Below are positions 46,601-49,968 of a DNA stretch of 64,000 nucleotides, piece by piece. Location of the stretch: contig NC_053184.1 in assembly GCF_905163445.1 (NCBI RefSeq), forward strand, positions 13,020,001 to 13,084,000, in the 5' to 3' direction. The stretch is from Pararge aegeria. Its lineage: Eukaryota > Arthropoda > Insecta > Lepidoptera > Nymphalidae. The notes below the pieces were generated by a model. It saw only the letters and a list, made by a program, of their open reading frames with translations, was not told the origin of the DNA and made no database searches. The number at the start of each line of letters is the position of its first letter. The first letter of the stretch is position 1. Both the position numbers and the translations under genes were made by a program.

Positions 46601-46815
46601 GTCTGTGCAGTGTGAAGAAAATCCATCAAGGCATCTTCATTGCTGCCTTCTACTTTTAAAGCAGGCAGATTGTAGAATTTTTCTGTATTAGGCAGGCAGG
46701 TACAGAAGTTTTAATTTTAATAATATTGTTTCACGAATTAGTAAAGAGTTAAAACTTTATATAAAAAATATTACTTACCTGTTGCACTTAAAATAAATTC
46801 TCTAATTGCAGACAT
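684..46815 (-). CDS. DYNC2H1: Cytoplasmic dynein-2 heavy chain (IFT dynein), 5' part of gene, 32 coding exons
   Basis: Motor subunit of the retrograde intraflagellar-transport dynein; in insects it is expected to act in ciliated sensory neurons (Drosophila homologue: btv). I joined 32 exons by reading frame and GT-AG sites, and every junction keeps phase: 46779-46815, 46546-46682, 45066-45165, 43423-43552, 42770-42903, 41484-41728, 40905-41004, 40645-40784, 39558-39779, 38817-38960, 37386-37607, 36427-36612, 35674-35802, 34696-34841, 34055-34207, 33312-33524, 32192-32444, 31159-31302, 30624-30829, 30068-30183, 29836-29981, 28851-29018, 27433-27591, 26296-26417, 7671-7884, 6288-6533, 5086-5456, 3842-3983, 3351-3470, 2536-2730, 1677-1900, 684-866. 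This gives about 1,815 codons of a protein usually near 4,300 residues. The tail, linker and AAA1 follow the dynein-2 order, including DDDLLELLGQ before AAA1, GPAGTGKT (Walker A) and CGAWGCFDEFNRL. AAA2-6, the stalk and the C-terminus lie left of the window. Intron 24 is 18.4 kb and holds LanB1. Confidence 0.92.
899..1424 (+). mobile_element. RTE LINE fragment plus RTE/SINE 3' tail in DYNC2H1 intron 31
   Basis: Bases 899-1035 resemble a rearranged 3' coding end of an RTE LINE. Compare the better-preserved copy at 28,255-28,575, which shares the 'gaagaaccagagttaccga'-like stretch and the 'gacatcaagcg' block. Bases 1,240-1,424 are the RTE/SINE tail: tatcacttgcttcaacggtg, then ggccagcgtgatggactacg, ending in gatgatgatga. 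Confidence 0.6.
1459..1520. repeat. Long A/G-rich hairpin
   Basis: Left arm agaaagaaagagaaaataat and right arm attattttttctctttcttt are near-perfect inverted repeats of about 23 bp, separated by a T-rich loop. The hairpin lies in intron 31 of DYNC2H1. Confidence 0.7.
2320..2498 (-). repeat. CCCGCG-type interspersed repeat, partial
   Basis: Read on the minus strand, it starts ctagctgttacccgcgttct and continues into a diverged body. This is the same family as 5,748-6,186. It lies between two DYNC2H1 exons whose protein alignment is contiguous, so the open frame across it is not coding. Confidence 0.6.
2536..3983 (-). CDS. DYNC2H1: DYNC2H1 exons 28-30, AAA1 ATPase site
   Basis: Exon 28 (3842-3983) encodes RFYLL and then SYSYEYLGVSTG, the entry to AAA1. 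Exon 29 (3351-3470) carries the P-loop GPAGTGKTESVKALGG and LVFNCDE. Exon 30 (2536-2730) carries the Walker B block CGAWGCFDEFNRL followed by AAVSHQ, and ends LLNGKQ|gtaagt. All catalytic motifs of the main ATPase site are intact. Confidence 0.95.
2772..2850 (+). mobile_element. tRNA-headed SINE fragment
   Basis: Contains gagcagtggtaagcgctgtc (box A-like) and ggtttcgaatcctgcggtag (box B-like). Related heads occur at 7,985, 21,313 and 24,843. Confidence 0.6.
3095..3160 (-). mobile_element. tRNA-like SINE head
   Basis: On the minus strand, gtagcttagtggtcaaagag resembles a tRNA D-arm. The clover-leaf is incomplete, so it is read as a SINE remnant, not a tRNA gene. Confidence 0.35.
3580..3626. 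repeat. Perfect 14-bp hairpin
   Basis: Arms atttggttcgatat (3580-3593) and atatcgaaccaaat (3613-3626) with a 19-nt loop, in DYNC2H1 intron 28. Confidence 0.75.
4145..4462 (+). mobile_element. SINE with tRNA-like head and RTE-type tail
   Basis: Head gtgatagcccagtgggttgg, then tatcacttgcttcaacggtg, and ending ggtggactacggccttaacc and gggttgatatgatgg. This is the fullest copy in the window of the tail also seen at 1,240, 19,735, 27,745 and 53,320. A separate RTE 3' end (cctatgtccagcagtggacg, then gatggtgatgatga) follows at 4,795-4,845. Confidence 0.75.
5086..7884 (-). CDS. DYNC2H1: DYNC2H1 exons 25-27, linker to start of motor
   Basis: Exon 25 (7671-7884) begins with Trp-Leu-Tyr-Leu-Glu-Pro-Ile, the conserved linker segment, and ends ALNEYID|gtacgt. 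Exon 26 (6288-6533) continues EKRSIFPRLYFLSDDDLLEL, then a Gly-Gln and an HLKKLFPGI stretch. Exon 27 (5086-5456) starts IWLKNLEQEILSTLK and holds LPTQILCLAQNIRFTE and DWLWQKQLR, the block preceding AAA1. All phases agree. Confidence 0.93.
5748..6186 (+). mobile_element. CCCGCGACTTCGTC interspersed repeat, both ends present
   Basis: Begins ctagctgttgcccgcgactt and ends in gcgtgaaagcgtaataaaca, cattgacatttataatatta and gtaggga. I recognise this pattern as a dispersed element of lepidopteran genomes. The class (Helitron-like or SINE) cannot be settled by eye. Partial copies lie at 2,320-2,498, 43,135-43,378 and 43,706-43,900. Confidence 0.7.
6762..7008. mobile_element. MITE with inverted ends (copy 1 of 2)
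   Basis: Left end ctagcatgggcaggagac; right end ttgtcccctgcccgtactag, an imperfect inverted match. The interior is AT-rich with no ORF. The second copy is at 56,146-56,331. Confidence 0.7.
7045..7395 (+). repeat. Interspersed repeat (gtgctccttgca family)
   Basis: Contains tgcttatttctgccgctaag and agaacgtgctccttgcattc, shared with 20,885-21,117 (plus) and 10,835-11,135 (minus). The open frame over it is repeat-derived. A further repeat fragment (7,480-7,630, ending ctgccttcaccgcacggca) is related to 55,755-55,945. Confidence 0.65.
7885..9025. repeat. Intron 24, distal part: SINE and RTE-tail fragments
   Basis: Bases 7,985-8,010 have a SINE head (aagtggtaagcgccgtgg). Bases 8,470-8,640 are a diverged plus-strand RTE/SINE tail (ggccggtaatgagttgac). 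Bases 8,757-8,905 are a minus-strand tail starting with six CAT units. I see no exon. Confidence 0.55.
9026..9855. mobile_element. 830-bp non-autonomous DNA transposon with perfect 41-bp terminal inverted repeats
   Basis: Bases 9026-9066 and 9815-9855 are exact reverse complements, beginning ctatagtcgtaaaaatgtaa. The interior has no transposase ORF. The ends allow a TA target duplication (ac-TA-tagtcg ... cgacta-TA-gg), which would fit Tc1/mariner, but the palindromic ctatag terminus makes this ambiguous. Confidence 0.85.
10140..10262 (+). mobile_element. LINE 3' end with (ATTC)n tail
   Basis: ctttggtgtacaataaaagt followed by tattcattcattcattcatt looks like a truncated non-LTR 3' end with a polyadenylation signal and a tetranucleotide tail. 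Confidence 0.5.
10545..11135 (-). repeat. Two minus-strand repeat fragments
   Basis: Bases 10,545-10,615 are a short reversed RTE tail (acccattactggcctacg). Bases 10,835-11,135 are a reversed copy of the gtgctccttgca family (cccacctgatggtaagtgg, then gcatgcaaggagcacgtc). Confidence 0.6.
11285..12023 (-). other. LanB1: Probable LanB1 3' untranslated region
   Basis: AT-rich sequence directly after the LanB1 stop, with no ORF. On the minus strand, AATAAA-type signals occur near 11,730-11,745 and near 11,290-11,295; I cannot tell which is used. Confidence 0.5.
12024..17375 (-). CDS. LanB1: Laminin subunit beta-1, complete, single exon
   Basis: Secreted basement-membrane chain that trimerises with alpha and gamma laminin chains. 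The frame is open from 17429 to 12024 (1,801 codons). I prefer the ATG at 17375 (1,783 residues) because it starts a signal peptide (MALPAPLLILSVLIAGGAAA); the upstream ATG at 17429 adds 18 non-hydrophobic residues. In 1,801-codon numbering: laminin N-terminal domain about 57-290 (CELSSCYPATGNLLIGR); laminin-EGF repeats 1-5 about 295-570; internal globular LF domain about 573-795, starting FVGALDSIVFEAE; laminin-EGF repeats 6-13 about 800-1200; then a coiled coil to the end, broken by the Cys-rich beta-knob CDICGGAGCGKCGG (about 1,430), which is diagnostic of beta chains. A Cys three residues from the C-terminus fits the beta-gamma disulfide. Length matches beta-1 chains. There are no introns. 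The gene lies inside intron 24 of DYNC2H1 on the same strand. Confidence 0.97.
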   Translation of the reverse strand: MALPAPLLILSVLIAGGAAANSRERDRSRVNPRILDRACELSSCYPATGNLLIGREARLSASSTCGSYDRERYCIVSHLEERKDCFWCLSTNNTIDEPGLNHRIQNIVYKFHPGTRKKSWWQSENGKENVTIRLDMEAEFHLTHLIIQFRTFRPAAMLVERSFDFGKTWRVYRYFAHNCDEAFPFVPKHTQRSLTEVVCESRYSGVSPSTEGEVIFRVLPPNINVVNPYSEEVQNLLRMTNLRINFTKLHTLGDDLLDNRAEIQDKYYYAIYEMTVRGSCSCYGHAWRCLPLPEVISKNNMVHGRCDCTHNTRGLNCEYCEDFYNDLPWQPAVGKTSNACVKCSCNNHATTCHFDAAVYNKTGKTSGGVCDNCQHNTMGVNCERCKPTYYRDPNLDIQSPDICKSCDCDPEGTTDKEVLCDEDTDLANDKIAGRCLCKSNVDGARCDKCKDGFWNFDPHNPEGCQTCTCDRLGTVNERGCDHLTGNCFCKRHVTGSNCDQCLPEFYGLSDSSDGCLPCDCDAGGSLYRDCDVITGQCKCRPNVTGRRCNLPLQNFFVGALDSIVFEAESSQCNSQIDDNAIQSQICHVVIRENYPDGRKETWTGPGFMKIPESSTLVFNVNNLKSSMNYNILIRYEPQSSTSWEEATIIIKRPGPFDVDSPCANVRPADDTVITSLPANQRSILVRPAICLEKNKETEVRIYLGRQDGRSPNNRASVLIDSIVLIPSVDDLPFLANGSNMRDEFDRYNCGDSYYYDLNRDNIPEICKKYHASIGFYIRNGTESCQCDPSGSKSHQCDQYTGHCQCVENIVGARCDRCAPGTYGFSKFGCKRCDCNSIGSLDNFCDVTSGQCKCRANTYGRACDSCQPGYFNFPNCQQCDCNGHAVECDDKTGACKNCRDYTEGYRCDKCIEGYYGDPQLGVNIPCRLCPCPGIKGDANKSSHADRCYLDSMTKDVECDCKEGYAGLSCDVCADNYYGDPIKGTCEPCDCGDNIDVTKPGNCDPYTGKCLQCLYNTAGDNCELCAEGFYGNALEKSCYQCNCSVLGTNFTRGNCDRTTGQCPCFNNVMGINCDQCTENHWRIALGTGCDPCDCDFVGSTSPQCNPYIGKCECKPGHGGRQCDQCQENHWGDPNVECHECDCDLYGSVSQQCMRDNGSCICKPGIGGYKCDTCARGYLGEAPDCDACGECFDNWDRIIGDLRIQTEFAIGNASKIKVVGATGAYTRDFEEMTKKLSDVENSLQSAKLGQSTVRELLSNISNLQDQLSVAEKKVKESNENLNAITQKINLGNVTLDALRTSIDNLKTKTFDLGNNATKLQEANLEGALNLTREAKQRAVKAADDTESVQTIIANTDRQIKNTDRLIEMQYNNFNNTRTENDKKLDDLQQQLLDLNSQLPSINGKMCGQESDSCDICGGAGCGKCGGISCDQGAITKAEQALDFANKTEHRIKEHELTAEEIFRSVSQVKQDTVAVRSRARDLFEIATEFKSAAERATNDSQELTSELKDFLSKTYNTPEDVRQLATEILNLSISIQPKEITELSQRINSTVSQLTNIENIIAETKPDLDRAKMLKQNATVVNKAANLTLEMANKVLGALDEAQAAQDAADNAIDTANRDIEAAKSDLIPIALETEHAQKKANETMDEVEALRSRLSDLQKNILKIESDAEQVKQEANDVVNKAEGAEQKARQLRQDFKQTNISLSDRASQTSNSRERAQLLLNRATKLASDTQTQLKLLANMEELYNDHNEQLNLLDKEIGNLNTQMNYYLSEITKRSDNYRSCTT
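17376..18027 (-). promoter_or_regulatory. LanB1: LanB1 5' UTR and proximal upstream region
   Basis: GC-rich sequence just upstream of the start (17,376-17,490), then AT-rich DNA with a TATA-like aaatatttaaac (minus strand, about 17,540-17,552). No transcription start can be fixed. The unique sequence stops at 18,027, where the duplicated block begins. Confidence 0.35.
19735..19925 (+). mobile_element. RTE/SINE 3' tail inside copy A
   Basis: Runs from ggtaaaggacaaaatcgtga through cagcgtggttgactacggcc to gggttgatgatgatgatgat. The same piece is at 61,885-62,075. Confidence 0.7.
20885..21117 (+). repeat. gtgctccttgca-family repeat inside copy A
   Basis: Begins cagagctcgtccggggaagt and carries gaacgtgctccttgcaagcc. 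Also at 63,035-63,267. Confidence 0.65.
21660..21885 (-). mobile_element. RTE LINE C-terminal coding fragment
   Basis: On the minus strand it reads YRTDGRWGSEVLEKRPRTGK, then a GDIKRVAGS stretch and YVQQWSS. This is the same C-terminal segment as the fuller fragment at 52,585-52,945. The copy at the right end of the window is cut off. Confidence 0.75.
21886..23386. other. Intron 24 sequence with one SINE
   Basis: AT-rich with several poly-A and poly-T runs. A minus-strand tRNA-headed SINE lies at about 22,695-22,835 (box A gcgcagcggatagagcct; box B ggttcgatccggg). No exon seen. Confidence 0.6.
23387..23530. mobile_element. Short MITE with CAGTGGCGTGCAC ends
   Basis: Left end cagtggcgtgcact, right end gtgcacgccacta. 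It shares its termini with the element at 36,795-36,951. I see no clean target duplication. Confidence 0.6.
23531..25250. other. Intron 24 sequence, mostly unassigned
   Basis: Contains a SINE head and box B at 24,843-24,900 (cagtggttagcgctgtggtc, then ccgggttcgtttccc). The open frame crossing it is SINE-derived. Otherwise I see nothing. Confidence 0.5.
25255..25980 (-). mobile_element. Non-LTR retrotransposon 3' end (jockey/CR1-type RT C-terminus)
   Basis: An uninterrupted frame of 184 codons (25423-25977) contains FHSIMSYGILLWG, FILQKRAVRSIYKLG and GIRTVASQYIYNN. This is the region C-terminal to the reverse-transcriptase domain of jockey/CR1-like LINEs. The 3' UTR follows down to about 25,255. 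The RT catalytic core and the endonuclease are absent (5' truncation). Pieces of the same 3' UTR occur at 20,580-20,640 and 30,845-30,985. Confidence 0.85.
26296..30183 (-). CDS. DYNC2H1: DYNC2H1 exons 20-24, linker
   Basis: Exons 30068-30183, 29836-29981, 28851-29018, 27433-27591 and 26296-26417. Landmarks are GEQEWVVFQKKMHLLDDF (exon 21), KYLRGSDFTEKHWREVFSL (exon 22), ALNELELWYASARFTVIYY and PIVKDFKDLLAK (exon 23), and EEQQWVVSSL (exon 24). This matches the dynein-2 linker just before the W-x-Y-L-E-P segment. Exon 24 ends CAACGCAG|gtaagc, and its AG joins the G of exon 25, 18.4 kb away, to give Arg before Trp. That phase match is strong evidence that no coding exon is missing from intron 24. 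Confidence 0.9.
26960..27260. repeat. CGATA-rich cluster in DYNC2H1 intron 23
   Basis: Several atcgata-type palindromic motifs (gtatcgatac, gaatcgatac, gtatcgatat) and CG-rich spacers lie within 120 bp, in contrast to the AT-rich surroundings. It could be a repeat or a regulatory cluster. Confidence 0.35.
27660..28070. mobile_element. Three RTE/SINE tails in alternating orientation
   Basis: A short minus tail begins with CAT repeats at 27,664. A plus tail runs 27,745-27,948 and ends in GATGAT repeats. A minus tail follows at once to about 28,068 (agaagggttcagtccatagt). The latter two meet head-on at their microsatellite ends. Confidence 0.75.
28255..28575 (+). mobile_element. RTE LINE C-terminal fragment, decayed
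   Basis: Carries atcagaaatgaggagatcca, then ggtgctggaatggcgacat, and ends acctatgtccagcagtggac plus a GATGAT tail. Frameshifts break the frame. It lies in DYNC2H1 intron 22. Confidence 0.75.
30624..34841 (-). CDS. DYNC2H1: DYNC2H1 exons 14-19, distal tail
   Basis: Exons 34696-34841, 34055-34207, 33312-33524, 32192-32444, 31159-31302 and 30624-30829. Landmarks are WRSHWDLHLYKALECQY (exon 14), RPSPPLEEIRVQHYTQLRR (exon 15), DWELNFKACKAYG (exon 16) and the KGHLLRTWGG run (exon 18). The exon 16 donor is gtgagt after codons for AKMM; TT plus the first base of exon 17 completes a Phe codon. I saw no in-frame stops. Confidence 0.87.
30845..30985 (-). mobile_element. LINE 3' UTR fragment
   Basis: Contains tctcaagtaggcctaacta and cagattctaccgataagaaa, matching the 3' UTR of the LINE at 25,255-25,422. 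It lies in DYNC2H1 intron 18. Confidence 0.65.
31303..32191. other. DYNC2H1 intron 17, AT-rich
   Basis: Contains a short imperfect direct repeat (gttgcagttttactacttta twice near 32,090-32,140). No exon or recognised element. Confidence 0.5.
33690..33880. repeat. cagacagacgga-type interspersed repeat
   Basis: agggttcttgagatacaaaa and gtcgacagacagacggaagg resemble a common lepidopteran dispersed repeat. It lies in DYNC2H1 intron 15; the frame over it is not coding. Confidence 0.45.
34326..34366. repeat. GC-rich 16-bp hairpin
   Basis: Arms ttggaacgtacggcgc (34326-34341) and gcgccgtatgttccaa (34351-34366), one mismatch, 9-nt loop. It stands out as GC-rich in an AT-rich intron (intron 14). Confidence 0.75.
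34901..34925. repeat. (GT)n microsatellite
   Basis: About 12 uninterrupted TG units in DYNC2H1 intron 13. Confidence 0.9.
35674..39779 (-). CDS. DYNC2H1: DYNC2H1 exons 9-13, tail
   Basis: Exons 39558-39779, 38817-38960, 37386-37607, 36427-36612 and 35674-35802, all starting and ending in phase 0. Landmarks are LHEEWSRDLQ (end of exon 10), VNYDPRLVRAESEARVLVAL (exon 11) and RPMMLQTALEL (exon 12). Exon 13 uses an off-consensus donor, AAG|gtcaca, which is required for phase with exon 14. Repeats crowd these introns: a repeat ends about 10-15 bp from the exon 9 donor, and another runs up to the exon 11 donor. Confidence 0.87.
36110..36362 (-). mobile_element. Retrotransposon coding fragment (WDATCVDTLA type)
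   Basis: An 84-codon frame reads KGCMWDATCVDTLAVSHIHA and ends VDSLGPWVLGF. I associate the W-D-x-T-C-x-D-T-L-A motif with the C-terminal part of non-LTR retrotransposon polyproteins. The flanking DYNC2H1 exons are contiguous without it, so it is an intronic insertion. Confidence 0.6.
36795..36951. mobile_element. 157-bp hAT-like MITE with 8-bp target duplication
   Basis: Ends cagtggcgtgcata and tgaacgccactg. Flanked on both sides by the identical octamer gccatatc (36787-36794 and 36952-36959). CAGTGGC-type ends and an 8-bp duplication are typical of hAT elements. No ORF. It lies in DYNC2H1 intron 11. Confidence 0.88.
37022..37380 (-). repeat. Interspersed repeat abutting DYNC2H1 exon 11
   Basis: Left edge ccttactaatattatatttg, right edge cacattttcgctattataat. 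The right edge lies within a few bases of the exon 11 donor (gtaaga, 37380-37385). Confidence 0.6.
37618..37782. repeat. Two (AT)n microsatellites and a gtaggga hairpin
   Basis: (TA)n at about 37,627-37,661, then gtagggatata ... tatatccctac forming an inverted repeat, a CCCGCG-family 3' end in reverse, and (TA)n again at 37,759-37,780. Smaller AT runs lie at 38,005 and 38,418. Confidence 0.8.
38039..38238 (-). mobile_element. RTE/SINE 3' tail, reversed
   Basis: Reversed tail including acccattacccactacaggg, ttaaggccatagtccaccac and ccgttaaagcaagtgatatt. DYNC2H1 intron 10. Confidence 0.7.
39325..39545 (+). repeat. cagtccactgctggac repeat next to a splice donor
   Basis: Shares aacagtccactgctggacc and tttgcccataatcaccacgc with 55,755-55,945 and, reversed, 41,090-41,300. 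It ends about 10-15 bp short of the exon 9 donor. Confidence 0.65.
40645..43552 (-). CDS. DYNC2H1: DYNC2H1 exons 4-8, N-terminal tail
   Basis: Exons 43423-43552, 42770-42903, 41484-41728, 40905-41004 and 40645-40784. Readable landmarks are VEYWKSLGQ (exon 4), DTVENIAGILDDIW (exon 5), WPNYALHAWKG (exon 6), IRSTFNQLSKLLTKSE (exon 7) and the N-P-x-x-x-W stretch in exon 8. They run in the order expected for the dynein heavy-chain N-terminal tail, which binds intermediate and light chains and dimerises. Confidence 0.88.
41090..41300 (-). repeat. cagtccactgctggac repeat, reversed and broken
   Basis: gtgccgtgtggtgacggcag, then cagcgtggtgattatgggca. DYNC2H1 intron 6. Confidence 0.6.
42128..42365 (+). 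mobile_element. tRNA-headed SINE, near full length
   Basis: Head tgacgcagtgggcagcgacc, box B gtgggttcgattcccacaac, body aacatgaatgtttttcagtg, and a 3' part near tactttggggctacctggcg. I recognise it as a widespread lepidopteran SINE. DYNC2H1 intron 5. Confidence 0.8.
43135..43900. repeat. Two CCCGCG-family fragments flanking DYNC2H1 exon 4
   Basis: Bases 43,135-43,378 start with ggcttcgcccgcg and end in gcgtgaaagcgaaacaaaca. Bases 43,706-43,900 start ctagctgtttcccgcgactt. The first lies in intron 4 and the second in intron 3. Confidence 0.6.
43901..45065. other. DYNC2H1 intron 3, unassigned
   Basis: AT-rich, with no exon, clear repeat or hairpin that I could identify. Confidence 0.5.
45066..46815 (-). 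CDS. DYNC2H1: DYNC2H1 exons 1-3, start codon and N-terminus
   Basis: Exon 1 (46779-46815) is 37 nt and begins with ATG encoding MSAIREFILSAT. Exon 2 (46546-46682) encodes a segment starting KFYNLPALKVEGSNEDAL. Exon 3 (45066-45165) starts in phase 0 with DDDLYSNKVQ. Donors are gtaagt, gtaagt and gtaaag. I chose this ATG because it joins in frame and lies next to the promoter region shared with SDHAF2. A short hAT-like element sits in intron 2. Confidence 0.82.
45265..45700. mobile_element. 436-bp hAT-like MITE with 29-bp inverted ends and 8-bp target duplication
   Basis: Ends tatggagggtagaggtaagg (45265 onward) and the exact inverse finishing at 45700, 29 bp each; similarity continues inward (gacactttttca). 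Flanked by the identical octamer attttgtg at 45257-45264 and 45701-45708. The open frame inside is not a transposase. It lies in DYNC2H1 intron 2. Confidence 0.92.
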
Positions 46816-47414
46816 GATTTTTAATATCTACAAATTTAAATTTTAAAAGTCATATTTGTTTGAATATATCTCTAAAGAAGACTCAATTTCCGTTTGAAGT
46901 TTGTTTTGATTTTGGTTGTCATAGCAACTATATAGCAACCAATGGGCAACCTTATTGGTCAAAGCTAGGTCAAAGAGTTTGAACATATTTTTATTATACA
47001 GCTTGACAGCTATTTACGGATTTGGATTCCAGCTGTCTTACTTCATAGAATAAGCCAACGTGAATATAATCGACACCGGCCCGGCCCTGAGATTTATGAG
47101 TACCTTAAAATAATGTGTGGGCTTGTATCGTAGATATAAAGAAGTAAATCTCTATTTACAGCTTGTATACTCAGAGTTCCAAGTTATACAATCACTAAAC
47201 CTGTCGTACCAACGTGCATGGAAGAACTAAAAACTTTTTCCTTCGTATACTTAGCCCACAGACTTCGTAGAGGATGGCAGTGGTTATGTCAGAACTCAGA
47301 CTGCCACTTGTCAGGATGACAGTTGAAAATAATAATTAATCTTAGTTTTCCTATTTTGGTGTCTCTATTCCACAGAAATTGCATTATTTATATATTTATT
47401 ACGAAATCATAATA
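46816..47414. promoter_or_regulatory. Shared upstream region of DYNC2H1 (-) and SDHAF2 (+)
   Basis: Only 599 bp separate the two divergent start codons, so promoters for both genes probably lie here. A ggttgtcatagcaactatat stretch near 46,913-46,932 contains GTTGTCATAGCAAC, which resembles an X-box (RFX site: GTTNCC-spacer-GGNAAC-like), the usual element of ciliary genes. No TATA box is obvious. Confidence 0.5.
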
Positions 47415-48634
47415 ATGTTACGCAGCAAAATAGTAAGTAATAAAACATGACTTATTGATGGGAAATCTATTTGCCATACACTTAGAAATTATTGTATTAT
47501 TTGTTTTAGGTTCAGGTTTCAAACGTAGCTCGCAATTTACGAGTTGTCGGCTTTTCTAGTGATACTACGAAAGATGTAGACACTACATACATGGAGATTC
47601 CCGTCTACAATGTGGACAAGCCACAAACATTAGAGAAGAGAAAGGCCAGGTAATTGAATATGGAAGTATAATATTTATAGCTTTTATTTAGGTACTACTG
47701 CTTCACAAATACTCGATACCAACCATCTCAATTTGGAGGTCTTAAGGGGAAAATTTAGGGCTAGCATATAGATGCAGTCAGTGTTAGATAAGTTGTGAAG
47801 CTTATTAACTTACCAAAAACTGACACAAAAGTACACTTTTACAGGAATTTGCTACCATAAAATCAGGGTCAAGATCAATATGCTTGAATAGTTGATGTGT
47901 TCAACACTAGCAATAGCTCAGTTAAAAAAAATATATAACTTCACTTTTGCACAACTATAGATGGCAAAGTTTTACATATACTTATGTAACCAATCATAGT
48001 AATATTTTACCATGATTGGTTTAGCTTTAGTTTTAACCCTGTGGGTATGTTATCTGACTGCTTCTCCATATAAAAAATATTTTATAATTATTTACAAGAT
48101 AGTAGGCTATAGGTTGCCATAGGTTTAAAGAAACAAACTAACACACTTTCACTTTTGAATATAATATTAATATGGACATATTTTTTGTATATTATTTCTA
48201 TTTACAATAATTTTAGAGCTCTCTCTGTTTGTAGATTTGATCATGTGAAGCTGCCTCAATATTTTATTTGATCTCCCTAATGAAGTGGGGGAAAAATAAT
48301 AGTTCAATATTAACAAGTTAGATTCTAGATTTTATGTTTTAAAAACTTTCTTCCATATTACAGATTACATTATCAATCCCGCAAACGAGGAATGTTGGAA
48401 AATGACCTACTTTTGAGTACCTTTGCTAAGAAATACTTAGATGGGTTTACTGAAGAGCAAACTATGAAGTATGATCGTCTTATCAACTCTCCAAGTAATG
48501 ACTGGGACATATTCTATTGGATGGTGGGAAAAAAGCCAACACCAACAGAGTTTGACAATGAAATTATGGAAATGCTGAAGCAACATGCTAAAAATGAAGA
48601 ACGAGTAACACTTTCCCAACCACCACTACATTAA
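47415..48634 (+). CDS. SDHAF2: Succinate dehydrogenase assembly factor 2, mitochondrial
   Basis: Matrix factor needed for covalent FAD attachment to the succinate dehydrogenase flavoprotein subunit. Three exons (47415-47432, 47510-47649, 48364-48634) give 142 residues. Donors gtaagt and gtaatt and both acceptors keep phase. The first exon is only 18 nt (MLRSKI); with exon 2 it gives a basic presequence (MLRSKIVQVSNVARNLRVVG) suited to mitochondrial import. Exon 3 carries the family signature: YQSRKRGMLENDLLLSTFA, then SNDWDIFYWMVGKKPTP and HAKNEER. Length is normal for the family. The gene is divergent from DYNC2H1, and its start codon agrees with that spacing. Confidence 0.95.
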
Positions 48635-49500
48635 TTGATATCAAAAATAATTAAAAACATAATAATTAGTATTATTAGAATTATTATAGAAATGGATTAA
48701 ATGTTGTAGATATTTCAAAGAAAGGTAAATATATTTATTTCTTATATTCAGTTTACTTTTAATGCCTGGGAATCAAATTAATTTAAGATGAAAGAAAAAA
48801 ATCCAAATAGTATTTTATTTATAGCTTTTCTAATGAACAATTTCTGATCAAAAGTGTGTAACACAATGGATAGTCTTGCTTCTTAAAAAGTGTTACCAAA
48901 CCAACAAGATTATATGAGGCAACATAATTTTTTGTTGTTTTTTATATCACTACAGTGTTCTAAGTTAACGCATATGTTGATTGTGGCCTGTTAGCTATTT
49001 ATCTCCAGACTTGATAATAATTTATTATATCTAATTACAATAACAAATATTAATTTCAACAGTATTTTAAATATAATGGCTGTGAAATACAGATGAATGG
49101 ACAGACAGACCAGGTGATGAGACTACAAAGCTTTCTTATTCTACAAGAGAACCCTAAAAATATCAAATTGCTTCTCAACAAGTTCATCATGACACCCATC
49201 CCCTGTAACAAATTTATGTTTTTCATAGTACAAAATTAATGATTATGTTAAAATATTGATGATGATCCCAAAGTAGTCATTCTAAAAACACTCGACATTT
49301 TATGTAATTTTATTCCTCTAAATGTACACCAAAATTAGGTTCATCCACAGAGGAGCTATCGCCATATTGGATGAATGATGACGTCACAAACTACGCCATT
49401 TTTATTCTGGTAAATATTGTAAATAGCCGTTGGATTTTGGGTAAACCAATTTTGTACAACGTAAATACACGTCGTTTTGCTTTAAAATGGAAATACTTAC
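48635..49500. other. SDHAF2 downstream region with a dispersed repeat
   Basis: The SDHAF2 3' UTR is expected within the first few hundred bases. Bases 49,080-49,250 (ggacagacagaccaggtgat, gagactacaaagctttctta) resemble a common lepidopteran repeat. The rest is AT-rich, with one gatgacgtcac palindrome at about 49,377. Confidence 0.5.
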
Positions 49501-49745
49501 ATATTCATGAAAATGTGTACGAACATGGATTGTCTGTGACCTAATAAAGACATTTCGCTCGACCCCTCGGCGTTACCTTCAGGACCTACGCAGTCGAGCT
49601 TGCCGCGGTTCGCTAACCATTTGTGCGCACATTGTCCCCTTGAATAAATAACTTGGTGCGTAATCATTATTTTGATGAGTTTTGCTGCGTTATCCAGTGA
49701 TGTCTTGTAGTTTGTGTTGATTGTGAATGCGTCAAAGGTCATCAC
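49501..49745 (-). CDS. Orphan exon-like frame, unrecognised
   Basis: An 81-codon frame from ATG (MTFDAFTINTNYKTSL near its start, then YSRGQCAHKWLANRG) ends at a strong donor (ATGAATAT|gtaagt). I do not recognise the protein. No following minus-strand exon is visible before SDHAF2, and its start lies about 50 bp from a plus-strand promoter-like site. It may be a first exon of an unseen gene, a fragment, or chance. Confidence 0.25.
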
Positions 49746-49764
49746 GCAATCTTATCATTTGCTC

Positions 49765-49802
49765 TTTAAATATTAGCGCCGTAGATCAAACCAAGTCAGT
49801 TA
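49765..49802 (+). promoter_or_regulatory. Possible plus-strand core promoter
   Basis: A tttaaatatt (49765-49774) lies about 31 bp upstream of an insect-type initiator, agtcagtt (TCAGT at 49796-49800). The spacing is right for TATA plus Inr, and an ATG exon follows at 49948. Confidence 0.45.
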
Positions 49803-49947
49803 ACTGAGAGCAACGGATGAACATACAAAGCGAGAAAGTGTAAAAAAAAGTTACGTGCACATTATTTGACTGGAAGTTATACTAGTGTTATAATAATAGC
49901 TTATTGAGTGTGATACTTTTAGTGTTTTAAATAAATAAGTGATAAAA

Positions 49948-49968
49948 ATGCCTATTCGTCGTAGCAAG
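49948..49968 (+). CDS. Candidate first coding exon of BCAT (MPIRRSK)
   Basis: ATG followed by six codons and the donor AAG|gtatga. It joins in phase 0 with the open frame of the exon at 55208 (VLVKWIYENQHK) without a stop. The 5.2-kb intron and the short match leave it unproven; translation could instead start at the ATG at 55244. Confidence 0.4.
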
